A stretch of 64,000 nucleotides of DNA from Pithys albifrons albifrons (Eukaryota; Chordata; Aves; Passeriformes; Thamnophilidae), in NCBI RefSeq assembly GCF_047495875.1, contig NC_092461.1:68374299-68438298 (forward strand), in the 5' to 3' direction. The notes under the pieces are model-generated. The model was not told the DNA's origin. It searched no databases and was given only the letters and a program-made list of their open reading frames with translations. Made by a program: the position numbers and the translations under genes. Positions 61,976-64,000 of this stretch are shown piece by piece. Every line of letters begins with the position of its first letter. Positions within the stretch are counted from its first letter, which is position 1.

Positions 61976-63119
61976 TGAAGCTTTGTGTTGTTTGTACTAA
62001 ATATAATGATACGTGGCCTGTCTTGCTGAACCTTCAGTTGTTTTGAGCAGCATGTCATACCCTTGAGAAGCCCTTCTTGTTTAATGTCTGCATAGGGATG
62101 GAAGGATTAAAACCTCAGAAGGAAGGAATTAAAGGAAAAATAATTTGGACAGCAGTGGAATAAAGGACAAAAGTCGCATAAACAATAACTGCTGAGTTTT
62201 AATAGTTGCAGTCAGTGCTGCAGGAGGCCTTAACAGGCATTGCAATACCACTTTAATTAAAGGTCCTGCAACAGAAAATAGGCCCATAAGTATTGACTAG
62301 TAAGGTTCATTTGTACATATTTGTTGTGTGAATGCCTACTTTATTTCATTGAAAAAGGGGACAGACCTGTAGTGAGACTCTCACAAATAGTCATAGACCA
62401 GGCATCCTTTTAGCTGATTTGGTTTACCTTGCATCAGGCAGAAGTATTCAAGGGAAATTTTAGCAGCTTGAGACTATACTACTGATTGCCTGGTTAGACT
62501 TTGGATATGCTGAAGACATTACATGTTTTTTCATGCAAGCAGTATAAGCAGGGTTTGTGGTTTTAGGTTGTTGGGAAGTAGACTGACTGCTGTACTGACA
62601 GGTTTTCATCATTATCTCTCAGCAAGACCCAAATCTCCTACTGGCCAATTTACTGTCCTGTTGTGTAATAGCAGAGCTCAGTCTGAACATCTGTTATTAG
62701 GATGCTTTCACATGAAATTAATCTCTGCAAATGCAAGGTAGAGCAGTTAATCAGCATTGTCAACACAACTGTGTGGTTTAGCCGGTATTGGGTTTGCTGT
62801 ACAAGTGTACCATTACGTTGCTTCATCTTATTATTCTGTACAGAAAGATACAGCAGTGCTTAATCCCTATTAAGCCCATCATAGACATTAGAATGCCTTT
62901 TTTGGTGTTATTTTTGTGTTAAAAAAATTACAGGACCTAAAGCAAATGTGAAAATGCATGGAATTGCTACATGAGCATAGTAGCACTGATAATGCATGTC
63001 AAATAAGAATTCACCAAAACATGTCTGCTAAAACTTAGACAATCTGATGACACTTTCTTAGTTCTGTTCACTTTTTTTTTAACTTAGAACTAGTAAACCG
63101 AAATTATGGTCTCAAGATT
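61976..63119. other. Intergenic DNA, no gene seen
   Basis: No recognised gene or repeat. Confidence 0.5.
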
Positions 63120-63548
63120 CTGAAATTCATCAGAGGTCTGGAGCACCTCTTGTATGAAGAAAGGCTGAGAGAGTTGAGATTGTTCATCCTGGAGAAGAGA
63201 AGGTTCAGGAGAGATTTTAGAGAAGCTTTCCAGTACCTAAAAGAGGCCTATGAGATGGCTGGAGAGGGACTTTTGACAAGGGTATGTAGTTGCAGGAGAA
63301 GGGATAGCAGCTTTAAAGGGAAAGAGGGCAGATTTAGATTAGGTATTAGGAGAAAGTTCTTTACTGCGAGAGTGACGCGGCACTGGAACAAGTTCTACAT
63401 GCGCTATCCTTGGAAGTGTTCAAGGCAAGGTTGGATGGGGCTTTGAGCAACCTAGTCTAGTGGAAGATGTCCCTGCCTGTGATAGGAGGGTTGGAGCTGG
63501 ATGACCTTTAAAATCCCTACCCAAACCACTCCATAATTCTATGATGCT
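63120..63548 (+). mobile_element. CR1 LINE, 5'-truncated
   Basis: A frame at 63,150-63,446 keeps YEERLRELRLFILEKRRF, FREAFQYLKEAY and RRKFFTARVTRHWNKF, the extreme C-terminus of CR1 reverse transcriptase. It ends with the 3' tail 'tccataattctatgatgctt'. One of the less decayed fragments in the window. Confidence 0.93.
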
Positions 63549-64000
63549 TTTCTCATCATGGGTTATTTGCTTATCTGCTTTTCTTTTTGAATAATTTTCT
63601 TTTGCACATGATTGCAGCTTTACAACCTTGAATTTTGTCAAAGCATACATCACATGCATACCATAAGTTGTTGCCTCCTGAAACATTTAAAAATTGTTAT
63701 AATCATCTTTTTATGTCAGAAAATTGGTCAGAAAGATGCAATAAACTTTTGAACTGTAGGGAGCATTTTCTTAAAACCTGCAGTGTTTGCTAACACTTCT
63801 CGCTTTTGCATCTGTATGAAGCATTAGAAGAAGGTGAGATGCCATTTGGAATTAACATCAGGCTCCATATATAAAGCAGACCCAGTATGTTTTTCCCCAC
63901 TATGGAGCTGAGTCGACTGTTGTGCAGTGGATCCTATTCCACCAGGCCTCGTGTTGCAGCCGTCAGAGAGAAAGCCCAACACTCCCTGCTGTCCATACTA
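63549..64000. other. Intergenic DNA to window end
   Basis: No recognised gene or repeat. The window ends in ordinary sequence. Confidence 0.45.

Overview
The window looks like avian (bird) nuclear DNA. It carries many truncated CR1 LINE 3' ends, a solo LTR of a type I recognise from bird endogenous retroviruses, CpG-island promoters, and spliced vertebrate genes with GT/AG introns. No prokaryotic features, tRNA, rRNA or CRISPR were seen. Bird is an inference; the order or species cannot be read from the window.

Layout: bases 1-14,100 are intergenic, holding CR1 fragments, an AAC/AAT-rich microsatellite and a complete solo LTR (5173-5760) with a perfect 5-bp target-site duplication. From 14,100 to 61,975 there are two head-to-tail paralogous genes on the + strand. 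Both encode TMEM68-family ER membrane acyltransferases (the TMEM68/DIESL type of glycerolipid acyltransferase). Copy 1 has a CpG-island promoter and non-coding exon near 14.1-14.5 kb and six coding exons between 17,792 and 29,507 (330 residues). Copy 2 has its own CpG island at 33.6-34.3 kb and six coding exons between 37,884 and 59,874. Coding-exon lengths are 328, 165, 194, 61, 140 and 105 nt in copy 1, and identical in copy 2 except exon 5, which is 139 nt. By hand count the proteins are about two-thirds identical in exons 2 and 3, so the duplication is not recent.

The most unusual feature is in intron 4 of copy 2: an approximately 5.36-kb C-rich minisatellite (51,624-56,981), roughly 300 units of 16-21 bp. 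It ends only about 20 nt before the exon 5 splice acceptor. It is stop-free in every frame on both strands, which produces very long proline-rich or glycine-rich ORFs that are not genes. It has an ordered block structure and places a G-rich strand as transcription template. Exon 5, directly after the array, lacks one base relative to copy 1 and has an in-frame stop. An AG that is part of that stop (57,040-57,041) would, if used as acceptor, remove the stop and rejoin exons 4, 5 and 6 in frame with a 14-residue deletion. Whether copy 2 is an active enzyme, a splice-rescued variant, a pseudogene or an assembly artefact is the main open question.

The two enzymes would presumably act in the same pathway: mono-/diacylglycerol acylation and alternative triacylglycerol synthesis at the ER. 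Separate promoters and diverged N-terminal membrane segments could allow different expression or substrate use (inference). The last 2 kb holds intergenic sequence and one more CR1 fragment.
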